Positions 1 through 4,930 are shown, numbered from the stretch's first letter. The stretch is 5,086 nt of DNA from an uncultured Lachnospiraceae bacterium (GCA_900313435.1 OMRF01000048.1:1-5086), one strand, 5' to 3'. Notes: generated from the letters alone by a model not told the origin. Numbers and translations: made by a program.

Positions 1-57
1 ACCGATGATCTTAACGATGATCTCAGCTGTATCCCTGTCATTCAAAACGCTTATCAT
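1..57 (-). CDS. 5' end of an unidentified gene, cut by the window edge
   Basis: Nineteen codons are open from an ATG at 57 to the left edge, reading MISVLNDRDTAEIIVKIIG. A good ribosome binding site, GTGGAGG, lies 6 nt upstream with its GGAGG core at 68-64, and a TATAAT box lies at 86-81, so the start looks real. The fragment is too short to recognise a family; the alternating hydrophobic pattern (AEIIVKIIG) suits a folded cytoplasmic N-terminus and shows no signal peptide. It follows the terminator of the lipoprotein gene, so it probably begins a separate transcription unit on the same strand. Confidence 0.6.
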   Translation of the reverse strand, partial: MISVLNDRDTAEIIVKIIG

Positions 58-63
58 AAAGAA

Positions 64-68
64 CCTCC
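64..68 (-). promoter_or_regulatory. Ribosome binding site of the left-edge gene
   Basis: GGAGG on the minus strand, 6 nt before the ATG at 57. It supports calling a real gene from only 19 visible codons. Confidence 0.6.
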
Positions 69-80
69 ACGTATCTTGAA

Positions 81-86
81 ATTATA
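81..86 (-). promoter_or_regulatory. -10 box of the left-edge gene
   Basis: The minus strand reads a perfect TATAAT at 86-81, about 23 nt upstream of the ATG at 57. At 16-18 nt upstream there is no good -35 hexamer; the sequence there is near CTCACT. Instead, tandem 9-bp direct repeats end about 22 nt upstream of the -10. This pattern suits an activator-dependent promoter, but that is inference. Confidence 0.5.
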
Positions 87-108
87 CCGGGAGGATATCA
101 AACAGTGA

Positions 109-129
109 GTACATTATTTTGTACATTAT
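109..129 (-). repeat. Tandem 9-bp direct repeat upstream of the left promoter
   Basis: GTACATTAT occurs at 109-117 and again at 121-129 on the plus strand (ATAATGTAC on the minus strand), giving a 12-bp period with a 3-bp spacer. If transcription starts near 74, the pair lies at about -35 to -55, where a class II activator would bind. The repeats are seen directly; the regulatory role is inferred. Confidence 0.5.
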
Positions 130-131
130 GG

Positions 132-168
132 AAAAAAAATGGACCCCCGGGACTGTCCCGGGGGTCCA
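132..168 (-). terminator. Rho-independent terminator of the lipoprotein gene (palindrome copy 1)
   Basis: The minus strand carries a perfect GC-rich hairpin with arms of 14 bp at 155-168 and 140-153 and a single central base at 154, followed directly by eight U's (plus-strand A at 132-139). It lies 44 nt beyond the lipoprotein stop codon at 213. The stem plus U-tract is a textbook intrinsic terminator. The palindrome itself is one of three near-identical copies in the window, so it is a dispersed element serving as a terminator. Confidence 0.85.
140..168 (+). repeat. Dispersed GC-rich palindrome, copy 1
   Basis: The arm TGGACCCCCGGGAC is followed by a central T and its exact reverse complement. 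The copy at 5006-5034 is identical and in the same orientation; the copy at 1277-1305 is inverted and differs by one base. All three share an AAAA flank before the arm and AAA after it, so the repeated unit is slightly longer than the palindrome. Confidence 0.9.
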
Positions 169-170
169 AA

Positions 171-208
171 TGGGTGTCGGGGGTTCAAATGGGTTTCGGA
201 GGTCCAAA
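171..208 (+). repeat. Two degenerate 19-bp tandem units beside palindrome copy 1
   Basis: TGGGTGTCGGGGGTTCAAA at 171-189 and TGGGTTTCGGAGGTCCAAA at 190-208 match at 16 of 19 positions. Both resemble the palindrome's right end (GGGGGTCCAAA at 160-170). They fill the gap between the palindrome and the lipoprotein stop codon, and look like decayed or partial copies of the same element. Confidence 0.65.
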
Positions 209-212
209 ACGT

Positions 213-1259
213 TTATGAGATCTTCCTGAAAGCGTCCGCCCAGGAATCCCTGTCTGACCCGTTCATAGCAAAATCTTTTTCGATCAGTTTCAGATAATAC
301 TCCATTTTCGCCTTCATGTGCGGACACTTATAAAGGCCTTCGGCAATCTCGTAATTCCAAATCCTGTAAACGACGAGGTTCTCGAGCATCGTTGCGCGGT
401 CCTCATATGCGTTTACCTTGGAATAGCAGTAGTAAAACCAGATATCGTCATTTGAATTATCGGTATTATGACCAACATAATGATCGGTCGTATAGCAATA
501 TTTCGGGTCCTTTTTGCCGGCCAGGGAGTCCCCGTAAGAATTATCGTAAGCAAATCCCTCCGGGTTAAGTTTGGACCAATCGTCCTCGTTTATAATGCCG
601 TCATAGTGAAGCTTGAAATCAATGATATGCGTAAGTTCGTGAAGCACCGTCGGCACGTTAACTACGCCCTGTTCGAGGACTTCGATCGTAAGATAGAGTT
701 CTTCGTCGCTGTCGCTGGTAAAGGCAGGAACTCCACCCCTGTCGACTCCGTCTATGGTGATGGGACCGGTCAGATACATCTTCAGTATCTTGTGCTTTCC
801 GTACGGAAGCTGCTTTATGAATCCCTTGGGAAGGGCGTTTAACCCTTCATCTATATCCTTGAGCGCAGCGGCAATCTCATTATCATTGGTGTTCGGCTTG
901 GCTCTCAAAGTCTCGTTCTCGTCCTTGAATTCAGTCCTGATATCATTGCCGTAAACGATGTCGATCCCGTATTTGTTCTCCATTTTCGAGACTATCTGTT
1001 CTAAGGAATCCCCGTCTTTCAGGTCATATTTTGAAAGGTCCTCCACAAGATTAAGCGGCTTTGCCGTCGTGGGTTCTGCTGAACTTCCGGAAGATATCTG
1101 CGTCGTGGGTTCTGCCGTAGTTTCAGCAGATGTCTGCGAAATCTCCCCGGCTGTCCCGGACTTTTCAGTCTGCTGAACCTGATTGCTGCAGGAAGTCAGC
1201 AGGACGCTCATTAATGCGGCAGCTGCCACTGCCATTGTCTTGAACTTATTATTATGCAT
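213..1259 (-). CDS. Lipoprotein with HELTH putative zinc metallopeptidase motif
   Basis: A 348-residue secreted lipoprotein. A lipoprotein signal peptide is clear: basic residues at 5-7, a hydrophobic stretch at 9-21 and a lipobox L-T-S-C with the lipidated Cys at 24. Residues 25-68 form a low-complexity Ser/Thr/Glu/Pro linker in which AEPTT occurs twice, 12 residues apart. The globular part (about 70-348) holds H207-E-L-T-H211, the zincin HExxH motif, followed by an AYEDRA segment at 284-289 whose E286 could be the third zinc ligand. By analogy with gluzin-type peptidases, H207 and H211 would bind zinc and E208 would be the catalytic base. The protein should sit on the outer face of the membrane. 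The start is ATG at 1259 with AAAGGGGG 4 nt upstream. The substrate is unknown and no named family is claimed. No promoter is visible in the 53-nt gap after the acetolactate decarboxylase gene, so the two are probably cotranscribed. Confidence 0.85.
   Translation of the reverse strand: MHNNKFKTMAVAAAALMSVLLTSCSNQVQQTEKSGTAGEISQTSAETTAEPTTQISSGSSAEPTTAKPLNLVEDLSKYDLKDGDSLEQIVSKMENKYGIDIVYGNDIRTEFKDENETLRAKPNTNDNEIAAALKDIDEGLNALPKGFIKQLPYGKHKILKMYLTGPITIDGVDRGGVPAFTSDSDEELYLTIEVLEQGVVNVPTVLHELTHIIDFKLHYDGIINEDDWSKLNPEGFAYDNSYGDSLAGKKDPKYCYTTDHYVGHNTDNSNDDIWFYYCYSKVNAYEDRATMLENLVVYRIWNYEIAEGLYKCPHMKAKMEYYLKLIEKDFAMNGSDRDSWADAFRKIS
1065..1115 (+). repeat. 15-bp direct repeat in the lipoprotein linker
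   Basis: CGTCGTGGGTTCTGC occurs exactly at 1065-1079 and 1101-1115, a period of 36 bp or 12 codons. On the coding strand both encode AEPTT. Exact identity at the DNA level suggests a recent internal duplication of linker sequence rather than convergent composition. Confidence 0.7.
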
Positions 1260-1276
1260 AATTCCCCCTTTAATTT

Positions 1277-1305
1277 TGGACCCCGGGGACAGTCCCGGGG
1301 GTCCA
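1277..1305 (-). repeat. Dispersed GC-rich palindrome, copy 2 (inverted orientation)
   Basis: The arms lie at 1277-1290 and 1292-1305 around a central base at 1291, with one G-G mismatch (1285 against 1297). Relative to copies 1 and 3 it is reversed and carries one substitution. In the direction of transcription the hairpin is followed by AAAATT, not a U-tract, so it should not terminate efficiently. It lies 7 nt after the acetolactate decarboxylase stop and just upstream of the lipoprotein ribosome binding site. It may protect the upstream mRNA's 3' end or modulate expression of the lipoprotein; both roles are inferred. In the plus direction it is followed by ATTTTCC, only a weak U-tract. Confidence 0.85.
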
Positions 1306-1312
1306 TTTTCCG

Positions 1313-2026
1313 CTACTCTATAGACTTGATCTCTTCCTCCAGATCCTGCTTAAGAGAATATGTGTCGAAAGCCGGGTTTTTGGGGAGATTAATATATATG
1401 TTGTTGATCTTATCTATTTCTGCGGTTCCTTCTTTAAGAATTACATCGAAGACATGACCACCCTTTGTTCTGTCTTCTGACAGGAAATGTATATGCCATC
1501 CCGGCATATTGATCCCATCCATATAATCAGGGAAATATACCCCAACCATAGTTCCTCTGATATTCTCGAACTTAAATTCCCTTTGATTGTGGCTGAGCAT
1601 TTCTTTCAATGTGATATGATGCGACTTATACGGTGCTTCGGATCTTGCATCGATCATTTCAAATTCACCGGCGATCCTCACGATATGCATACTGTTGAGA
1701 CCGAACACTTCTTCAATCTTATTTGTGAGTTGTGTCCTGATCTCTTCTATATTTTTCATGTCCTTAAGCTCGAGCAGCTGCTTGCCGTAGTGCTTGGAAA
1801 CTGCGCAAAAAGGAATTCCCGTATCGGGAGAAACAATTGTGACATCACCGTTTTCGTCGGCTCTGTAACAATGTCCGTCAAGAACGATCAATTCACCATC
1901 CACACCTTCAAATGTCCCAAGCCCGGTGTCTCCTTCCTTAAGAACTTCTTCCGCAGTGACTACGGCTTCGTTATAGCCCAGGGCAAGGGCTTGGAGCGTT
2001 GATACCTGATACATTTTATTATCCAA
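1313..2026 (-). CDS. budA: Alpha-acetolactate decarboxylase
   Basis: This cytoplasmic enzyme (EC 4.1.1.5, also called AlsD/AldC) converts 2-acetolactate to acetoin and CO2, the step leading to acetoin and 2,3-butanediol; it can also drain acetolactate from valine/leucine synthesis. The 237-residue protein shows the family hallmarks: GLGTFEGVDGELIVLDG at 35-51, PFCAVS at 72-77, RGTMVGVYFPDYMDG at 157-171, and the zinc site GWHIHFL...KGGHV. H178, H180 and H191 have the same spacing (2 then 11) as the three zinc-binding histidines of the structurally known enzyme. Length is normal. The start is TTG at 2026: AAGGGAG lies 8 nt upstream and overlaps the WYL gene's TAA stop, while the in-frame ATG at 2014 would be about 20 nt from it. 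The gene begins 13 nt after the WYL gene and should be cotranscribed and translationally coupled with it. No acetolactate synthase is in the window. Confidence 0.92.
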   Translation of the reverse strand: MDNKMYQVSTLQALALGYNEAVVTAEEVLKEGDTGLGTFEGVDGELIVLDGHCYRADENGDVTIVSPDTGIPFCAVSKHYGKQLLELKDMKNIEEIRTQLTNKIEEVFGLNSMHIVRIAGEFEMIDARSEAPYKSHHITLKEMLSHNQREFKFENIRGTMVGVYFPDYMDGINMPGWHIHFLSEDRTKGGHVFDVILKEGTAEIDKINNIYINLPKNPAFDTYSLKQDLEEEIKSIE

Positions 2027-2034
2027 AATGATTA

Positions 2035-2041
2035 CTCCCTT
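2035..2041 (-). promoter_or_regulatory. Ribosome binding site selecting the TTG start
   Basis: AAGGGAG at 2041-2035 on the minus strand shares bases with the WYL gene's TAA stop (2042-2040) and lies 8 nt before TTG at 2026. This arrangement favours translational coupling and decides the TTG start over the ATG at 2014. Confidence 0.65.
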
Positions 2042-3029
2042 ATTTATAAAACTTAACCATTTCCTTCAGCTCTTTTTTATATCTGTCCACGACATCCTCA
2101 GGACCCTTGATCTTAACCTTCGGTCCCAGCGCAAATATCCATCCAAGGAACTGATCGCTCAATGCGACATCCACGCTGGTCTGTGACCAGCCCTTCTTTT
2201 TTGCGGGATGTATGGAAATATCCCTTCCGAACCGGTCGATAAATACCCCAACCATTTCATTATCGAAGGCAATCGTCACCCTTGTCGTTTTGCCGCCGAA
2301 CATCCCAAAGCTCATCTTGGCGTATTTTGCCAGATTGAATTCCTTGAACTCCTCTTTACCTTCACGCATCTCATCGAGTACCTCGATGCTCTTGAGCTTA
2401 TCCACGCGGAAGTGCTTGATGCGGCCTGCTTCCTCATCAAATGCGATCAGATAATAATTCTCATCATCCCAGGTCAGTGCCCAGGGGCTTACGGAATATA
2501 AGCTGTCCTTGCGGCGCACCATCTTCTTTTCCTCATTCCACTTCATGTACTCGAAGCGGATCTTCTTATTTTCGGCGATGGCACGGTGAACATCATCAAC
2601 GAAATAGTATATACTCTCGTTCATGGTCTTAACCCTGCCCTGAACCACCACCTGGCGTTTCAGCTGTGCCGCCTCATATTGGCTGGCCATACCGGTAAGT
2701 TTCCTGATCAGCTCATCAGACTTCTTTTCCGTAATAAACCTGGAAGACTGGATCGCATCCACCAAAAGCTTCAGCTCCGCTATCTCAAACTGCTTACGGC
2801 CAACGTGGTAATAATAATTACGTCCGACTTTCTCGCCCACCACATCCACACCGAGAACACGAAGTGCCTCCAGATCGTCATACAGGCTCTTCCGATCAGC
2901 AGTCACCCCATAAGCCTCAAGGGCGCTTTTGATCTCCGGCATAGTGATCATATGCTCATCATCGGTCTTCTCAAGCATAATGCGGCTCAGATAGTACAAT
3001 TTGAATTTCTGATTTGTTCCCTTGGGCAT
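2040..3029 (-). CDS. WYL-domain transcriptional regulator (YafY-like)
   Basis: A 329-residue cytoplasmic DNA-binding protein. Residues about 8-75 form a winged helix-turn-helix, with a likely recognition helix around TADRKSLYDDLEALR (43-57) and a wing ending GRNYYYHV. Residues about 140-218 form the WYL domain, with SPWALTWDDENYYLIAF and the conserved HFRVDKLKSI (R208, D210); the name-giving W-Y-L is Y-Y-L here. A C-terminal WCX-type extension follows (about 247-326), with VTIAFDNEMVGVFIDRFG and WIFALGPKVKIKGPEDV. WYL regulators sense ligands, often nucleic acids or nucleotides in studied cases, and some control phage-defence or DNA-damage genes. The start at 3029 is fixed by AAGGAGG 8 nt upstream; the 62-codon upstream extension of the frame would read through the promoter. 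The gene leads into the acetolactate decarboxylase gene. An inverted repeat over its promoter suggests autoregulation. Confidence 0.9.
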   Translation of the reverse strand: MPKGTNQKFKLYYLSRIMLEKTDDEHMITMPEIKSALEAYGVTADRKSLYDDLEALRVLGVDVVGEKVGRNYYYHVGRKQFEIAELKLLVDAIQSSRFITEKKSDELIRKLTGMASQYEAAQLKRQVVVQGRVKTMNESIYYFVDDVHRAIAENKKIRFEYMKWNEEKKMVRRKDSLYSVSPWALTWDDENYYLIAFDEEAGRIKHFRVDKLKSIEVLDEMREGKEEFKEFNLAKYAKMSFGMFGGKTTRVTIAFDNEMVGVFIDRFGRDISIHPAKKKGWSQTSVDVALSDQFLGWIFALGPKVKIKGPEDVVDRYKKELKEMVKFYK

Positions 3030-3037
3030 AATGAAAT

Positions 3038-3044
3038 CCTCCTT
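3038..3044 (-). promoter_or_regulatory. Ribosome binding site fixing the WYL start
   Basis: AAGGAGG at 3044-3038, 8 nt before the ATG at 3029, is a near-perfect Shine-Dalgarno sequence. It rules out the longer in-frame start upstream. Its first two bases lie in the proximal arm of the inverted repeat at 3043-3079. Confidence 0.8.
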
Positions 3045-3079
3045 ATGGTAATGACGAGATTGTACCCATTTTACCATAA
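3043..3079. promoter_or_regulatory. Perfect 9-bp inverted repeat, candidate operator of the WYL unit
   Basis: TTATGGTAA at 3043-3051 and TTACCATAA at 3071-3079 are exact reverse complements separated by 19 bp (28 bp centre to centre). One arm overlaps the -10 box, the other touches the Shine-Dalgarno sequence. Transcription should start near 3061, between the arms, so the repeat is more likely a protein-binding site on DNA than an mRNA hairpin. Autorepression by the WYL protein is the simplest idea; it is inference. Confidence 0.5.
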
Positions 3080-3097
3080 AAGAGGATTTTTTATCAA
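3068..3097 (-). promoter_or_regulatory. Sigma-A-type promoter of the WYL-acetolactate decarboxylase unit
   Basis: On the minus strand a -35 box TTGATA (3097-3092) and a -10 box TAAAAT (3073-3068) are separated by 18 nt, and the -10 is preceded by TGG, an extended -10 (TGn). The predicted start near 3061 would leave a leader of about 31 nt including AAGGAGG. Each hexamer matches the sigma-A consensus at five of six positions. Confidence 0.65.
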
Positions 3098-3123
3098 ATC
3101 GGGGGAAATTTATTGTACTTCTT

Positions 3124-3735
3124 TTACGCGACGCCCAACTCCCTGAGACGCTCTCTTGCCTTAGCACAATCTTCATCTTCGCCGTATTCTTCCTCGTACC
3201 CAAGGCCGCACTCAACTGCCTTTTTATAAAGCTCTATTGCCCTCTCTCTGTCCTGCCCGACAGCGAGCCCTTCATCATAAAGCCTGCCAAGATAATATAA
3301 TCCACAAGCATTGCAAACCTCGTCCTGAACAAGGTGCTCATAAGCTTTGTCATACTCTCCGAGATCATAGTGGAGTTTCCCAAGGCATTCATGGCCGTAT
3401 CCCTCACCAAGATCAGCTGCCGCCTGGTAATACTTTATTGCATACAAAAGATTTTGCTCATTATCCTCCAAACGCTTTTCCCAGTAACTTCCAGCAAATA
3501 TCAACGTCCAGGGCTCTATATCTGCCTTCCGGTCGTAAGCCATTCCAAAATACTTCCCGGCTTTTTCGTAACTCTCATTTACATATTCGCCATCGAAGTA
3601 CATCTGCGCCAGTGCATACATCGCCTCGCCGTCATCTTCGGAAAGTGCTGCCTCAAGATAGCATTGGTATGCCTTCTCGATATTTCCGCGGTCCTCGTAT
3701 TTTTTTGCGATCTCGCAAAGTACGCTGTTATTCAT
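3124..3735 (-). CDS. Sel1-like/TPR repeat protein
   Basis: A 203-residue, mostly helical cytoplasmic protein. Recognisable Sel1/TPR-like units are AYQCYLEAALSEDDGEAMYA (22-41) with LAQMYFDGEYVNESYEKAGKYF (42-63), AIKYYQAAADLGEGYGHECLG (99-119) with KLHYDLGEYDKAYEHL (120-135), and YYLGRLYDEGLAVGQDRERA (147-166) with IELYKKAVECGLG (167-179). The A-x-x-x-L-G-x-x-Y and A-x-x-x-Y-x-x-A patterns are typical. Such solenoids serve as protein-protein scaffolds; no catalytic motif is seen. There is no signal peptide, unlike many exported Sel1 proteins. The start is ATG at 3735, with AAGGAG 7 nt upstream overlapping the HIRAN gene's stop codon, so translation is probably coupled. It is the last gene of the J-domain/HIRAN/Sel1 cluster, and its partner may be one of those products. 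No terminator is visible after its stop. Confidence 0.82.
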   Translation of the reverse strand: MNNSVLCEIAKKYEDRGNIEKAYQCYLEAALSEDDGEAMYALAQMYFDGEYVNESYEKAGKYFGMAYDRKADIEPWTLIFAGSYWEKRLEDNEQNLLYAIKYYQAAADLGEGYGHECLGKLHYDLGEYDKAYEHLVQDEVCNACGLYYLGRLYDEGLAVGQDRERAIELYKKAVECGLGYEEEYGEDEDCAKARERLRELGVA

Positions 3736-3746
3736 GGCTTTGCTCC

Positions 3747-4142
3747 TTAGAAATCTACCAGATAAATGCTGATGCTTATCTTTCGAAATGATCCCTTCGG
3801 CTCGTAATCCTTGACTTTCGCTGTCAGATACTTGCCGGCATCCATTAGTCTTGCAAAGACGATATTATCCTTTTCCGGAATGTATCCGAGTTTGCGCTTC
3901 TTTTCGTCCAGTACAAGGATGGCATTCTCGTCAAAGCGGTTCTCCGGCTCGCGCAAAAGAGTGAGCTTTGTCCCTTCTTTGACATCATCGAAGACCGTCT
4001 CGTCCTTGATATGCGTCGTGCCCGCCACATAGGAATCGAACAGCAGGATCTCATGACTCAGCGGCTTGATCAGCTCCCCGAGGGGATTGTCGCTCACCAG
4101 CGACACCATATTATTTTTTCCGATCGTCAGTTCATTTGCCAT
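3747..4142 (-). CDS. Stand-alone HIRAN-domain protein
   Basis: A 131-residue cytoplasmic protein. A HIRAN domain fills about residues 30-130: FDSYVAGTTHI (35-45), the core LTLLREPENRFDENAILVL (60-78), LGYIPEKDNIVFARLMDAG (85-103) and a closing beta-rich tail. The REPxNxxDxxAI segment and GYIP followed by a buried helix are the family signature. In eukaryotic HLTF this domain binds 3' ends of single-stranded DNA during fork remodelling; bacterial stand-alone copies are mostly uncharacterised, so a DNA role here is inference. The N-terminal 25-30 residues are not part of the domain. The ATG at 4142 lies inside the end of the J-domain gene (16-nt overlap); GGAGG lies 12 nt upstream, rather far, so reinitiation or coupling may help. 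The Met at residue 12 is an alternative start without a good ribosome binding site. Confidence 0.88.
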   Translation of the reverse strand: MANELTIGKNNMVSLVSDNPLGELIKPLSHEILLFDSYVAGTTHIKDETVFDDVKEGTKLTLLREPENRFDENAILVLDEKKRKLGYIPEKDNIVFARLMDAGKYLTAKVKDYEPKGSFRKISISIYLVDF

Positions 4143-4930
4143 ACCAGAGTAACGCCTCCCCCGCGAAGCATTTCATCCAATGCTTTGGTCAAGCTCTCCA
4201 GATACTGCTCATAATCATCATGCTCTGCCTGAAGCTGCTCTTTATACGCCTGCTTCTTCTCCTCATCACAGAGAAGCTCTTTGTAGCTATACGGCTCTGT
4301 GGAAAGAATCTCGTTGATCTGATTCTCAACGCGCTCGATCCGGGTCTCGATATCGTCAAGATTCAGTTCAAAGCTGTCATCTCCCAGCTCATCCATCGCC
4401 CTGTGGACCAAAACCTCCAGATCATCCAGCTCATCCGCATCGCTCCTCTGATAAGCCGCTGCGATCCTCGTCCAGAGCTCCATAAGCTCTTCATTCTCTG
4501 CAGTCTTTTTGTTGATATCCGGATGAAGAAGCCTGGTCAGCCTGCGATAGGTCTTTTTTGCACGGTAGAGTCTGTATGCGCTGATAGTTCCTGCGTTCTT
4601 TGCTTTCTCATTATCGTTGATCATCTCCTTAAGTTGTGTGTAGTAGAGAGTCATCTCCTTATCGATCTCCGACTGCATACGGGTCGTATCTATGGGAAGG
4701 CCTCTGTTCATCCTTCTGCGGCAATAGCTTACGGTCTTTTTCTTCTTAATGCACTCGACCTTCAGCTCGAAATTGGCAGTGATCAGATCGCCGAATTCCT
4801 GTGTGTAGGCGGTCATTAAGGAACCAGACTCCCTTAAAAGCCGATCTCTCTTCAGAAGAAGCTCCTCATATTCCTTGCGCCTTACTTCGCTGTTCTCCAT
4901 CACCATTAAAGAATTTTTCGCTTTGCTCAT
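4127..4930 (-). CDS. J-domain-like protein with HPD motif and coiled-coil flanks
   Basis: A 267-residue cytoplasmic protein, highly charged and helical. A J-domain-like core spans about residues 116-165: helix II KKTYRRLTRLL, the H136-P137-D138 motif, then helix III with ENEELMELWTRIAAAYQ. HPD is what J proteins use to stimulate Hsp70 (DnaK) ATPase, so this is likely a DnaK co-chaperone delivering a specific client. No DnaJ zinc finger or G/F region is present. The N-terminal part (about 10-115) and C-terminal part (about 190-255) are rich in Glu/Lys/Leu heptad-like patterns and probably coiled coils. The start is ATG at 4930, with AGGAGG 6 nt upstream; a GTG directly before it and the longer frame to 5035, which would translate the palindrome, are less likely. 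It heads the cluster with HIRAN and Sel1 genes. Its start codon lies in one arm of a perfect inverted repeat. The client is unknown. Confidence 0.82.
   Translation of the reverse strand: MSKAKNSLMVMENSEVRRKEYEELLLKRDRLLRESGSLMTAYTQEFGDLITANFELKVECIKKKKTVSYCRRRMNRGLPIDTTRMQSEIDKEMTLYYTQLKEMINDNEKAKNAGTISAYRLYRAKKTYRRLTRLLHPDINKKTAENEELMELWTRIAAAYQRSDADELDDLEVLVHRAMDELGDDSFELNLDDIETRIERVENQINEILSTEPYSYKELLCDEEKKQAYKEQLQAEHDDYEQYLESLTKALDEMLRGGGVTLVWQMN

Noticed and set aside
140..208. Possible small CRISPR array from the repeated GGGGGTCCAAA units
   Set aside because: The units are contiguous and degenerate with no spacers, and there are no cas genes.
82..327. 81-codon minus-strand open frame
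   Set aside because: It reads the end of the lipoprotein gene in another frame and crosses the terminator and the left promoter.
1260..1312. Riboswitch between the decarboxylase and lipoprotein genes
   Set aside because: The gap is only 53 nt and is filled by one palindrome and a ribosome binding site, leaving no room for an aptamer.
1487..2002. 171-codon plus-strand open frame
   Set aside because: It is antisense to the well-supported acetolactate decarboxylase gene.
2586..3146. 186-codon plus-strand open frame
   Set aside because: It is a shadow of the WYL gene and its promoter region, with no family resemblance.
3030..3215. 62-codon N-terminal extension of the WYL frame up to 3215
   Set aside because: It would translate the -35/-10 region and overlap the Sel1 gene's end. 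A strong AAGGAGG sits 8 nt before the ATG at 3029, where the conserved helix-turn-helix begins.
4136..4819. 227-codon plus-strand open frame
   Set aside because: It is antisense to the J-domain gene, rich in Leu/Ile from reading Glu/Lys codons backwards, with no recognisable domain and no fitting ribosome binding site.
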